From: Limnomonas spitsbergensis
Lineage: Eukaryota > Chlorophyta > Chlorophyceae > Chlamydomonadales
Length of the DNA: 64,000 bases
NCBI GenBank assembly: GCA_037349105.1
Contig: JAYJMM010000099.1
Coordinates: forward strand, 3,077,501-3,141,500
Direction of reading: 5' to 3'
The translations under genes were made by a program, and so were the position numbers. This document shows, in pieces, positions 12,516 to 24,900 of this stretch (its first letter is position 1; every line of letters starts with the position of its first letter). A model generated the notes under the pieces. That model was not told where the DNA came from and did not search any database. It saw nothing but the letters and a program-made list of their open reading frames with translations.

Positions 12516-12997
12516 AGGGGCAGAAAAAAAAGGAAAAGTGGGGAAAAGAGTGAAGGGACTGGAAATGAAAGGCAAAAGAAGTTCCAGCCTGTGAGAACGC
12601 CTACTCCTCAACGCTGCTTACCAATGTGCCCTCTCAAGTCTCTACACGGGTGGCAAGGGCTGGCACCCGCTTAGTTGCGATTATAGTTTCGGTAGTTAGT
12701 TGCTCGTCGTTGTTTTCGATCGCGGCGGAGTCGACGTCCCCCGGAGTCGACGATCGATCGCACCCTCAGAATTCACTCGTGCGTGGTCGTCGCCCGGCCG
12801 TGCGGGCAAAAATCTGATCCCAGCAGATTCCGATCGAAAACTTGCAGTGGACTCCTGTCTAGCCCCCTCCAGCAGCAGCAGCGGCAAGAGCGGCAGCAAC
12901 AGCAGTATTTTCCCGTTGCAAACACGTCGATTTACGAACGCAGCGGAGACTTCTTGCTGAAATACCTCGCCCGGCGGTCTATCGATCAAGTTGAACC

Positions 12998-15900
12998 TTG
13001 ATCCCTGCTCGCCGACTTGTCATGGTCCTATTCGCGCGGGGAGGCCCCCGAAAAGCCGCCCCAGCACCAGCCCCCATCCTCCTCCTGTCCATTATACTGT
13101 TTTCCCAAGCCGGCCTGCTCCCGGTCGCACACGCACAGCCTGCTGCAGCTGGAAATCTCAGCAGCCCTGCTCAGCCAGCTAACAGCAGTAGCAGCAGCCC
13201 GATCAGCAGCAGCCAGTACCAGGCAGGGCCTTCAACAACAGCGGACGCAGCTAGCAATGGCCCAGCTGCAGCAGCAGCAGAAACAGCGGGAAATGGCTCA
13301 GTTCCTGGGCTGCAGGCGCTTCAACAGCAGCTCTTTCCAGTCTCGGACACGGATCAGGGTGAGAAGAAGCTGAGAGGAAGCAGAGAGGATGCAGGCAGGC
13401 CAGGCTTATCTAGGCTACACGGGGTGGCTGGGAGGGATGTGAGTTTGGGAGGAGGCAAGCAGGTCAGCCCTATCCAATATCCATGGAGAATGACTGAATG
13501 GGGCAGGCCAGGTGGACTGGGCCGGCTGAGAGGAAACAAGCTGATCAGGCCTAATCAGGCTGCATGGGGCGGGCCAGGTGGGCTGGGCCGGCTGTGAGGA
13601 AGTAGATTAGCAGGCTGATCAGGCCCAGCCAGGCTGAACAGGACGGTCAGGGTGGGCTGGGCTGGCTGACAGTAAACAGATTAGCAGGCTGATCAAGCCC
13701 AGCCAGGCTGAACGGGACGGGTTGGGTGGGCTGGGCTGGCTGAGACTGAGGAAACAGATTAGCAGACTGATCAGGCTTAGCCAGGCTGAACGGGAAGGGC
13801 TGGGTGGGCTGGGCCGGCTGAGAGGAAGCAGGCAGATCAGGCCTGTCTAGGCTGATCTGGGTGGGTAGCTGGAAGGGCTGAGAGCAGGGATTGTTTTTAT
13901 TCAGGTTTTTATGGTTTAGGGTTACGAGTCGTATCCAGAGTGTACACCAAAGTATTTTTATTCAGCGGAGCCGAGGTTCAGCTGTACGGTAACAAAAAAC
14001 AAGGAGATGAATCAGGGTCGGGAAAGATTTGGCACCAAGAACACCGACAGAACTCGCTACTTGAAGTGTCGCGAATAATTTCGAATGCCACCAAAAAGTT
14101 CCAGGCCGCGAGGGCTAAGAGTACCGTAAGTAGTCTGACCAGGCCTATCAATAGTGAACGGAGGGGGCTGGTAGCCTGCCTTGAGGCCAAGAGTGGAGGA
14201 GCGTATATTTCCAGCCTCTCGCTATTTCCCCTTGAGACTTTAGACTCAGGCTCATCACTGAAGGGTGAAGGGTGGAGGGTTAAGAGAAAGCCTCTGGGTG
14301 GCCACCACTGGGCAGATGGGGATCAAGCCTTCATCGGCCTATGGCTGGCGGCGCAAGCAGCAGGGCTTGCTGCAGGAAGCCTCTGCGGGTGTAGCCCATG
14401 ATGTAGCAGACTTGCAGCTGAGGCAACCTGAAATTGAGTGTGTTGGTAGGAGCCTTGCTTTTTCGATCCTTCACCCGCCTCCCCCTATCACATGATACGA
14501 GCTCTTTATTGCGCCTCATACCCGTAATGAAGATTTATTGCTTACCGGTATTTGAATTCATGTTTTCCGTGCAGTCTTGCAAGGACCGAGCTCTCCGGAC
14601 CCCTCCCCCGCCTCCCCGCCCCTCACTGCGGCCATGGACGGAGTAGCCCCGCCGTTCGCGCCGGACACGCCGCCGGAGGCAGATCCGGTTTACGAGTCCG
14701 AATGCATCCGGCTGCTCCCTGACATCAAGGCCAAGCTGCTGGATGCCCTCCAGGTGGGTGCCAGTTGTGCGCCAGGTGGCATCTGGTAGTGTGTCCAGTA
14801 GATGCTGGCAGCGCGCCAGCACTCAAGGTGGGTGTTGGCGATATGCCTGGTAGTCTCTGTTAGTGGGCCAAGTGGATGTTGGCAAGCGGGTGGCGTGCCA
14901 GGCAGTTTCTGGTATGGTAGTATGCCAGGTGGGCACTGGTAGTATGCCAGATGGGCACTGGTAGTACGCAAGGTGGGCACTAGTAGTATGCCAGGTGGGC
15001 ACCGGTAGTACGCCAGGTGGGCACCGGTAGTACGCCAGGTGAACACCGGTGGTACGCCAGAAGGGGGACCAGTTGTACGCCAGGTGGGCAGTGGTTGTAC
15101 GCCAGTTGGGTAACGGCAGTGCGCTTGTAACGCACCGGATGGGTTATGGTAGTGGGCCAGGTTGATGATGAGTAATGTGCGATGTGTGGCTCTAAATGGT
15201 TCTGGAAACCGCCAGCCAGGTACCGGTGTACAACTATTTACCGGGTGTGAAACCGTGTATGCGTCCCTATCCATGTGCCCTTCACATTTCAAATTATATA
15301 TCAGGAATCTCGCGGGTATTGTTCCTCATTCCGCCAGAGGATAGGCGCCTAATCTCATTAGGCGTTGCGAATAGGTCTGGTGAAATGAGGCATAGTCTAC
15401 TTGAAAGCGTGAAGCATTTGAATGCGTAAAGACTCTTTGGCGCACAACCTCCACAATGGCACCTTGCAGTAACCTTAAGAATTTCAAAATTCAAATGCAG
15501 GCTGCTCATGTGTACAAATCTTCTCAATGGCACCATGCATTGACCTTAAGAATTTCAAAATTCAAATGCAGGCTGCTCGTGTGTACAAATCTTCTCAATG
15601 GCACCTTGCATTGAGCTTCAGCAATTCAAAATTGAGACAAATGGCACTTTGGGGCACAAGATTTGAAATGGCACATTGGATTCATCTTTCAAAATCCAAA
15701 CGCATGCCTCTCTGAATTTCGGATTTAAACATCGACACTGGCACCTTGGATTGAAAATCAGAACATTACAATTCATACAATGGCCTCTCTGGAGTACAAC
15801 ATCCGCTATGGCACCTTGGATTGACCTTTCGGAATTCAGAATTCAAATGCATACCTATCTGGAGTACATCATCCGTAGGGGCATCTTATGATGATCATTG

Positions 15901-18900
15901 GAAATTGAGACACAGGCATCTCTGGAGTTCAGGATCCACAACATTGGCCATTTGGCACCTTGGATGGACCTTCCGAATTTCAAATGCAGACCTCTCTGGA
16001 CTACAACATCCGCAACGGCACCTGATGTCAACCCTCGGAAATATAATTCTTGACATTCAAATGCAGACCTCTCTGGACTACAACATCCGCAGCGGCACCT
16101 GACGTCAACCCTCGGAAATCCAAATATTGACATTCAAATGCAGACCTCTCTGGAGTACAACATCCGCAACGGCACCTGACATCAACCCTCGGAAATCCAT
16201 TTCTTGACAATCAAATGCAGGCCTCTCTGGACTACACCATCCGCAACGGCACCTGATACCGACCTTTGAATTCCAAAATTCAAAATTCAAATGCAGGCCT
16301 CTCTGGAATACACCATCCGTAACGGCACCGTGGACTTTGGTCTCACCGGCGAGGATGGCGAGACCAGCAGCTGTTCCTCTCAGGGAGAAGGGGGGTGCGC
16401 CTTCAGCAATCCCAGCAGGTGCGCCCTGGCCATCGATCAACGATGCATGATTGGGGAACTGGAAACATAACCTAAGCCCCAAGCTGGCAACCCTGAATTT
16501 ACAATTCTGACCCCTAACTCCTGAACCCTGTAAAAACTGGAAACAAATGAAATGCCACGAACTGGCAACCGTTACATAACCGGAAAGAATCCAGCCACAG
16601 GGGAAATGAATGGGCTTTGCGAGGTCTTACCGCTATTACAACATCCCAAGTGTTGAAAAAGGATGAAGATGAGCATCTCGCGACGTAGCTGTATTGTAGC
16701 TGAATCAACCTCAGGAACACAGTAGCACCCAACCAGCTGTGCCCCTGCCCCTGCCCCTGATCATCATATCGGTGTTCCTGCCCCTGCCCCTGATCACTAT
16801 AACGGTGTTCCTGCCCCTGCCCCTGCCCCTGCCCCTGCCCCTTATTATCATATCGGTGTTCCTGTTCCTGCCCCTGCCCCTGCCCCTCCCCTGCCCCTGC
16901 CCCTGCCCCTTATCATCATATCCGTCTTCCTGCCCCCTCTCCTGCCCCTGCCCCTGCCCCTTATCATCATATCCGTCTTCCTGCCCCCTCTCCTGCCCCT
17001 GCCCCTGCCCCTTATCATCATATCCGTGTTCCTGCCCCCTCCCCTGCCCCTGCCCCTGCCCCTTATCATCATATCCGTCTTCCTGCCCCCTCCCCTGCCC
17101 CTGCCCCTGCCCCTTATCATCATATCCGTGTTCCTGCCCCCTCCCCTGCCCCTGCCCCTGCCCCTTATCATCATATCCGTCTTCCTGCCCCCTCTCCTGC
17201 CCCTGCCCCTGCCCCTTATCATCATATCCGTCTTCCTGCCCCCTCCCCTGCCCCTGCCCCTGCCCCTTATCATCATATCCGTCTTCCTGCCCCCTCCCCT
17301 GCCCCTGCCCCTGCCCCTTATCATCATATCCGTCTTCCTGCCCCCTCCCCTGCCCCTGCCCCATACCTGCCCCTAACCCTGCCCCTACCCCTGCCCCAAC
17401 CCCTACCCCTACCCCTACCCCTACCCCTACCCCTACCCCTGCCCCTACCCCTGCCCCTACCCCTTATCATCATATCAGTGTTCCTGCCCCTGCCCCTGCC
17501 CCTACCCCTGCCCCTGATCATCCTAGCTGTGCCCCTCTCCTGATCATCTGTGTGCAGCCTGTACGGCCTTGTGCGCCTGCCCCTGCCCTTACCCCTGTCC
17601 CTGACCATCCTAGCTGTGCCCCTGTCCTGATCATCTGTGTGCAGCCTGTACGGCCTTGTGCGCCTGCCCCTGCCCTTACCCCTGCCCCTGACCATCCTAG
17701 CTGTGCCCCTCTCCTGATCATCTGTGTGCAGCCCGTACGGCCTTGTGCGCCTGCCGCTTGCCCCAGAGGAGGATCCCACCAGCAAGGCCACTGCTGCGAC
17801 GACGCCCAAGAGTGTGGCTCAGGTCAGGCAATGAAGTGTCCCACAGCACTTGCACCCCCCTCCATAATGTAAGCATACGACATATTTTGCTTATGAGATC
17901 CTGGGTCCGCCCGGTCCATACTAGCAAATGAACAATAGGCCCAGTGGGGGCTGAAGCAATTTATTATATGTTCATACTATACCGCCTTTGACTGGCCATT
18001 CATTATACGGTAACCACTGGCCGGATGGGGACCAAAGCTTGACCGGCCCACGGCCGGTGGCCCCAAACAGCAGGTGAGCAGGCACTGCCTGCACCGGGAC
18101 CCCATGGCAATGGGCTGTGATGTAGCTGACTAGTAGCTGCTTTGGAGCACCTTTAAATAAAGAGGGGCACACTGCTCTGGTGCTGCAGCGAGCCCTGTTT
18201 GATTCGACACATTTTTGGGCTTGTGGCCGGCGCTTTCTGGCAAAAAACAATTATTCGATTTAATTTAAACATGTTTTTTCAATTAATCGGGTCTTGGATC
18301 TTGTCATGACAGTTGTGCGAGGGTTTTGAAACCGGTATTTGAAATCCGAAATGAATGCCAGATGCCAGAGTTTCTGACGCCAGGGATTCCGGTTGTGGTT
18401 TGTGTTGTGGTTGTAAAAAAACAATCTTTGCCTGGTCTTTAGTTCCGCATGCCGATAGGTGGTACCAAATATCTGAATATTTGAATACCCGGTATACACA
18501 GCACTCTTTCGATTTCAAGTCTCTACAACCCTTGAGTCTGATACCGGTATATCTTTTTCGTTGGGTTGTGACGTTTTGTGAAGTTTTGGTTGAATATGGG
18601 TTGAATATCTGCTCCCCGTCTTATGCGACTGAATGTTCTGAGGATTGAAATCTGGTACATCTACTGCTACGGATTCCTTTGAAGGAGTTTGAAATCTGTG
18701 ACACATCTTATGCAACAGATTGCCCTGTGGTTTGATTGCTTGATACTCCGTGACATGCCTGATGCTGCGGATTATCTGGTGATGAACTACTTTTCCTTCG
18801 ACCTAACAAAGTGTGAGGCTGGCCAACCCGTGGTTTGAAAATCAGGGTCTTCAAAATCAAGGTGTCGCACCTGCCACCCCAAGGCTGCGCGAGGCACGTC

Positions 18901-21900
18901 GCGCGGGGATCGCAGACATCGTAGGGATCAGCGGCCGCAGCGGCAGCAGCAACAGCGGAGTTGCTCCCCCGGCCGAGAACGTTCGTAACTCAGCGTACCA
19001 GCTTCGGCCGGACGAGGTAAAGAAAAACCAACACCTCCTCTTGGGGCGTGAATGTTCAGGGAATAGGAGTTGTGCTCCCTGTTCAGTTACAGAACAGCTT
19101 GGGGCCTTCATTTTTATAGAGATCTCATTATCATTCGGTATTAGCCATGCGGCTCGGGATGATGATGACGGCAAATATCAGAAAAAATGCGAAGTGGAAG
19201 CATTGGAAGCTGGTACACGTTGTAAACAGGTCGCTTGGCAGAATCACTGGATTTGATTTCAAATTTAAATTCGAATTGTGCAGGTCCTGTTTGCCACTCT
19301 CACGGACCTTGCTGAAAGGGGCCGTTTGTTGTAAAGACCAGCTAAAAATTTCAATTGTGGACTGACTGGGTGCCAATTTATATGATTTCAAACAAAAAAA
19401 TTGTCCTGATTGCCTGTTGTACAGTACTGTGGGATCAAACTGAAGACTCTGTGTACTGCCTGAGTGAGGCCGACCTGTTCTGTGTACAGTACTATGGGAG
19501 CAGCAAATTGAAGCAAGATCGGCCTGCTGTGCATGCAGCCAGAGCAAGGTCGGCCTGCTCTGTGCACTGCCTGAGTTGGGGCAAAGGCTAAACGTCAGTT
19601 GGGGCAGAGGCTAAACGTCGGTTGGGGCAGAGGCTAACCGTCATTTTGAACCTCACTGGTCACCAGTCCCATGCATCCAGTGTGAGAGTGTTGTAGAGTG
19701 TGTGAAGTGAGATGCTCCGCTGAATGAAAAAAACATATTTGCTCATTTTTGCGCAAGATGTCCGTATTGGCTTAGGCCCCATGCTTTCCGTATTTCTGTC
19801 ATAAATAAATAAACAATTCGCCCTGAGGCGTGGATTAAGGAAGCCGCCCTTTCGGCCATAGCACCAGGTGAGCTGTCATGGCATTTGTGTTAAACGAGTA
19901 GATATGCCTTTAGACGTTGCTTGGCTGCACGGCACATGCGCGGATGCGCCAGCGCGGCTGTTTCGCCGTGACTGGGCTGCTGCAGATCCTGGAAGCTGAT
20001 TCACAATATCTGCAGCCAGGTCCTGGGTTTTGGGCCTTTGGGTTATTGTTAAGTTGTCATCGATGCAAATAATGGTCTAGGGGGCTTCTGGTCTCCGATG
20101 ACATGCATTGCCCTAAAGCAAAAGGCTGTGGGTGGTTGCGTCAAGTTTGGAACAATAACGTGCAAGATTCGGCTCGACCACCTGCTGATTTCATGTTAAC
20201 TGCTGATTTCATGTTAACTGCTGATTTCACCATGATTCTCAGAACCGAGGTTTGAAATCTAAATCTGAATCCTGCTGCAGGTTTTGTTGCTTGTAGGCTG
20301 CCTGCCCCCAGCAGAGGCCAGCCGGTATTTCTCATTCACACCTTACACCTACGCAGCCTACGACAGCAATGTGAGAGCAGCGGCTACAAGTACTCAGGGG
20401 AAGCATACAAACATGTGCAAATATACATGTTTATAGGGAGAGCTGCTACAAAGTGCAGATATTGGATCACATTGGATTGCATTGGATCACATTGGATTGC
20501 ATTGGATCGCCCTGGGTTACATTGGATCACATTGGATCGCATTGGATCGCCCTGGGTTACATTGGATCACATTGGATCGCATTGGATCGCCCTGGGTTAC
20601 ATTGGATCACATTGGATTGCATTGGATCGCCCTGGGTTACATTGGATCACATTGGATTGCATTGAACCGCCCTGGGTTACATTGGATCACATTGGATTGC
20701 ATTGGATCGCCCTGGGTTACATTGGATCACATTGGATTGCATTGATCGCCCTGGGTTACATTGGATCACATTGGATCGCATTGGATCCCATGGGATGGCC
20801 TCGGATTGCCTTCGGCTGCATTGGATTGCAATGGATCGCCATGGATGGATTCTGCTATTTGATGCATTGGATCACATAGGTTCATATTATTCTCTATTAA
20901 TGTGTCTGATGGCACCCCACCTGTCCCTTGTCTTGCCCTTCTTTCCTTTGCCGCCTCCGGCGTTCAAATCTTCACGATTCAGACCTTCGCGGTCGTCAGG
21001 CAGCCTTTTATATCAGTAACCTTTTAACCCGGAACGTTGAGCCCTAAAACCCGTCACAAGTTTGGAACCCTCAGCCCTCAGACTCCTACCGATTATCGGA
21101 GACCTCTCCCACGCACTTAATGTGCTGCTCGCTCTGCTTGACTGTAAAATACTTCCACTCAACCCTCATCCATTTAGGCCTCAACCCCTGCCTAGACTCG
21201 TACTGAAGTATGCCCATACTGAAAAGAGATATCTCACGTCTGAAACTTTGAATCTAAATATCTACACCCATCACCCTAAACGACCCGCTGCGTGACATGC
21301 CTAATGCAGACCAGCTCATGGGTCACCGTGTTTGGCTCCATGGGGGACAGCCGCAGCGTCGTTCGGCAGTCTTTTGTGTGTGACCCCCAGCAGGCAAGCG
21401 GCGTGAGTTCTGAATCGCATGAGGTAGCCTTGTGCTCGTGTCCTATACCGTATGTGCCGGTGCACAACTAGGCATCCGCTATATTTCATGATAGGAAGAG
21501 AATTGGGGCGGGGCCGCTAGGGGTCCCCTCTCAGGATCTGTGATCTTATTTTGAGTGTGCCGGATACCTGAAGGGGGGGGGGGCCTTCTGTCCAGCTTCC
21601 GCCCTGCAATCCATCATATGCTTCCCCCCGGTAGGCAAATAGGCGTGGATCCTGTGTGCTCTCGTACGCAGTTCTCTGGTGATCAATGCTGTTAGAAAGA
21701 AAGAACGATAGACGCCCTGAGGCTGTTGTCACTGCTGTTGTCTTTTGTACCCACCAGCTTTGGGGGGGCTTCCGTTTGGGCAGCGTTGGGGAGCTTTCGT
21801 TTAGGTGACCGATGCTGGACCATTTCAAGCCTGCAGGCAAGGAGGCATGGAGGACTTCTGTTCTGGTGTAAAAATCTCTGGGGCCGTTTTGAATCGATTG

Positions 21901-24900
21901 CAGCTCAAGCATGCGTAGGTAAGGCCCGGGCCGGTCAGCTTTGATCCGGACCCCTGCATACAGGCAACGTGGCAACCAGGCAATTCAATTAACCTCCAAT
22001 TATTTTATCTCCCCCATTCCTCTCACCTCTATTGCGTCTAACGCTGGGACATTTATACCTCACCATCCTCCACTTTGCAGGCAACCTGTCTGGCTGGGGA
22101 CACCTTGTATGGCCTCCAGAACCGCTTGTCGGCCTCGCTGCCCTCCGACGCTGCCTGGGAAGCCGCCTCCTCCTCGTCAAATGCAGCCACGCCTGAAGCG
22201 GGCCCGAGCAACAGCACTGTGCTGGGATACTGGTGGAACCAATGGCTCATCATGAGCAACCAGATAGGACCGAACGCCACATCAGCTGCCGCCGCCGCCG
22301 CCGCAGCAGCAGCAGCTGCCGCTGCCACAGCAGCGGGCAACTCTACTCCTGCCCCTATGGTAGCGGCCGCAGCTAAGGAGTACCTCGATGATGTACAGAA
22401 CAGCACCTCAGACGAGGAGCGCAAGGCGCGCTTCCTGCGTGATCTCCCGCCCTCCAAGTTTGAAAGGTTCACTGTGGTCATTATGACAGCTTCACAGGAG
22501 GCAGCAAAGCAGGTAGGTACATGATAATGCATGGCGGTGCATGGGGTGCATGATGATGCATGGCGGTGCATGGCAGTGCATATTTGAACGGTTCACCATG
22601 GTCATCGTGATGGCCTCACAGGAGGCGGCACAGCAGGCAGGTATATAATGTGCATGGCAGTGCATAGGGTGCATGTCGGTGCATGTTTGAATGGTTCCTT
22701 GTAGGGTCATGAGGGCCGCACAGGAGGCGGCACAGCAGGTAGGCATACGATGTGCATGGCGGTGCATGCTTTAATGGTTCACCGTAGTAAATCATGACAG
22801 CCTCACAGGAGGCGGCACAGCAGGTAGGTATAAAATGTGCATGGGCTGCTTGGCAATGCATGGCGGTGTGCTACAGTGCCTGGGCTGCATGGTGATGCAT
22901 GGCGGTGTGCGGCAGTGCCTGGGCTGCATGGTGATGCATGGCGGTGTGCGGCAGTGCCTGGGCTGCATGGTGATGCATGGCGGTGTGCGGCAGTGCCTGG
23001 GCTGCATGGTGATGCATGGCGGTGTGCGGCAGTGCCTGAGCTGCATGGTGATGCATGGCAGTGTGCGGCAGTGCCTGGGCTGCATGGCGGTGTGCGGCAG
23101 TGCCTGGGCTATATGGCAATGCATGGCAGTGTGTGGCAGTGCCTAGGCTGCATGGCTATGCATGGCGGTGCGCGGCAGTGCCTGGGCTGCATGGCAATGC
23201 ATGGCGGTGTGCGGCAGTGCTTGGGCTGCATGGTGATGCATGGCGGTGTGCGGCAGTGCCTGGGCTGCATGGTGATGCCGTGCCAACATGACGATACATC
23301 TGCTGCATGATCATGGTGCATGAGCTGTGCCTCTAAGCTGCAATGGATGAAAAATGGAATGTATGTTAGCCTTCCCCCTCCTCCTGCCCTAGGTATAGCA
23401 CACAGTGACTGCTCGCTTAAAGCTTCCCTATCACTTACACATAGTCAGACTTGAATCCATCTTTCAAAATCTGCGTGCTCCCCCCCCCCTCCTCGCCTCT
23501 CTCCCCCCCTCCCCTCTATCTTCCCCACAAAGTGGAGGAAACAGCGATTGCACACTAGAAGCTTCCCTCTTAGCCATTCTTGGTCAGACTGCAATCTATC
23601 TTTCAAATACGATATTACTGTCTGACTGGAATCTATATTTCAAAGACGATGAGCCCCCCCCCCCGCTATTTGTTCATAAGGTGGAGGAAACAGTGACTGC
23701 TAAATTGAAGCTTTCAAACATCTCCAGCGCCGTCAATGTCATCCCGATCCCAATGGATCCATTTAGGTCAGTTGACGGCAGGGGGGGTGACAAAGAGCGG
23801 GGCTGATATCTCAAATTTCTGGTTCCAAGGCTCCATTGGACATGCAGGTTGTGTGTGATCAGTCTTCCAGATATTTACGAGATACTTTAATATTCAACAG
23901 ACATCAAGATATTGCAGGTTGTATGGAATCAGGGATCCAGATATTTACGAGATGGTTTTCTGACATCACCTAAAATTTTCAAGCACCCAGGATGCTTTAG
24001 CTCTGATCACGCGAAAAGTGCAGACCTTGTCCACGCTGCGTGTCTGATTATACCTGGACGCTTGATGATATCTCGATGCTTGATAATATCCAGCGGAACA
24101 TATGCCTGACAGTAACTAGGTACCTAAACAGACCTAGGTATCTAATAATATCTAGATACCTGAAAAATATCTAGGTGTCTGATTATATCTAAATGTCTGA
24201 TATTACCTGAAAGGATGAGAATATGTAGAGGCCTGATACTATCTCCTTTAGTCTGAGCTGAGGAAGCAGCTGCCTCTGCCCTTCCCATGTTCAAACCTGT
24301 GTCTTACCACTTGCCTACACCTCTCCAACCACCTCCGAGGTCCAAACCGTATCCTGCCAATGTATCCTGCCCCTACTGCCCCTACTGCCCCTACTGCCCC
24401 TACTGCCCCTACTGCCCCTAGTGCCCCTACTGCCCCTACTGCCCCTACTGCCCCTACTGCCCCTACTGCCCCTACTGCCCCTACTGCCCCTACTGCCCCT
24501 ACTGCCCCTACTGCCCCTACTGCCCCTACTGCCCCTACTGCCCCTACTGCCCCTACTGCCCCTACTGCCCCTACTGCCCCTACTGCCACACTGCCTGCTT
24601 AACGCCGCCTGCATGTCCCGTCCCTTTCTTGAACCTCCCCTCTCACACAACCTGTTTGGACCTTTGGCTTGCCCTACTGTCCTGTCCCTGCACCCTTACC
24701 CCCTCTCCCACCATACTGCATCCCAACCCTGTGCCCCACCCCCTGCACTGCTCCTTGTCGGCCTGACTCCGTCCAGCCCCTACTTCATGATGCTCATGCG
24801 GAACATCACACTGCGTCCCAAGTCTCCCAAACCTTTGTCCTGCCCCCCTGCACTGCCCACTCTACTCTCAGCACTGACATCGGCCTGACTCCTTTCAGCC

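Larger units (their letters stand above)
10000..12997. other. Intergenic region between YLPM1-like gene and secreted-protein gene
   Basis: This stretch should hold the 3' end of the first gene and the promoter of the next. Recognisable contents are a GTAGCTGA/GGCC-type repeat near 10480-10640, a perfect hairpin at 11317-11371, and three short dispersed repeats between 12060 and 12515. A GC-rich leader at 12650-12997 has direct repeats of GAGTCGACG and a CGATCGATCG palindrome. An open frame at 11048-11743 (231 codons) matches nothing I know and has no supporting feature, so it is not called as a gene. Confidence 0.5.

Noticed and set aside
16711..17872. Long open frames on both strands (Pro/Leu-rich or Gly/Arg-rich)
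   Set aside because: They follow the CCCCTG array. Only 17767-17822 is kept as an exon.
19284..19330. Possible small exon reading VLFATLTDLAERGRL in the secreted-protein gene
   Set aside because: It has a good acceptor, but its only donor (GTAAAG) leaves phase 2, which does not fit the next exon at 20281 (phase 0). Skipping it keeps the frame.
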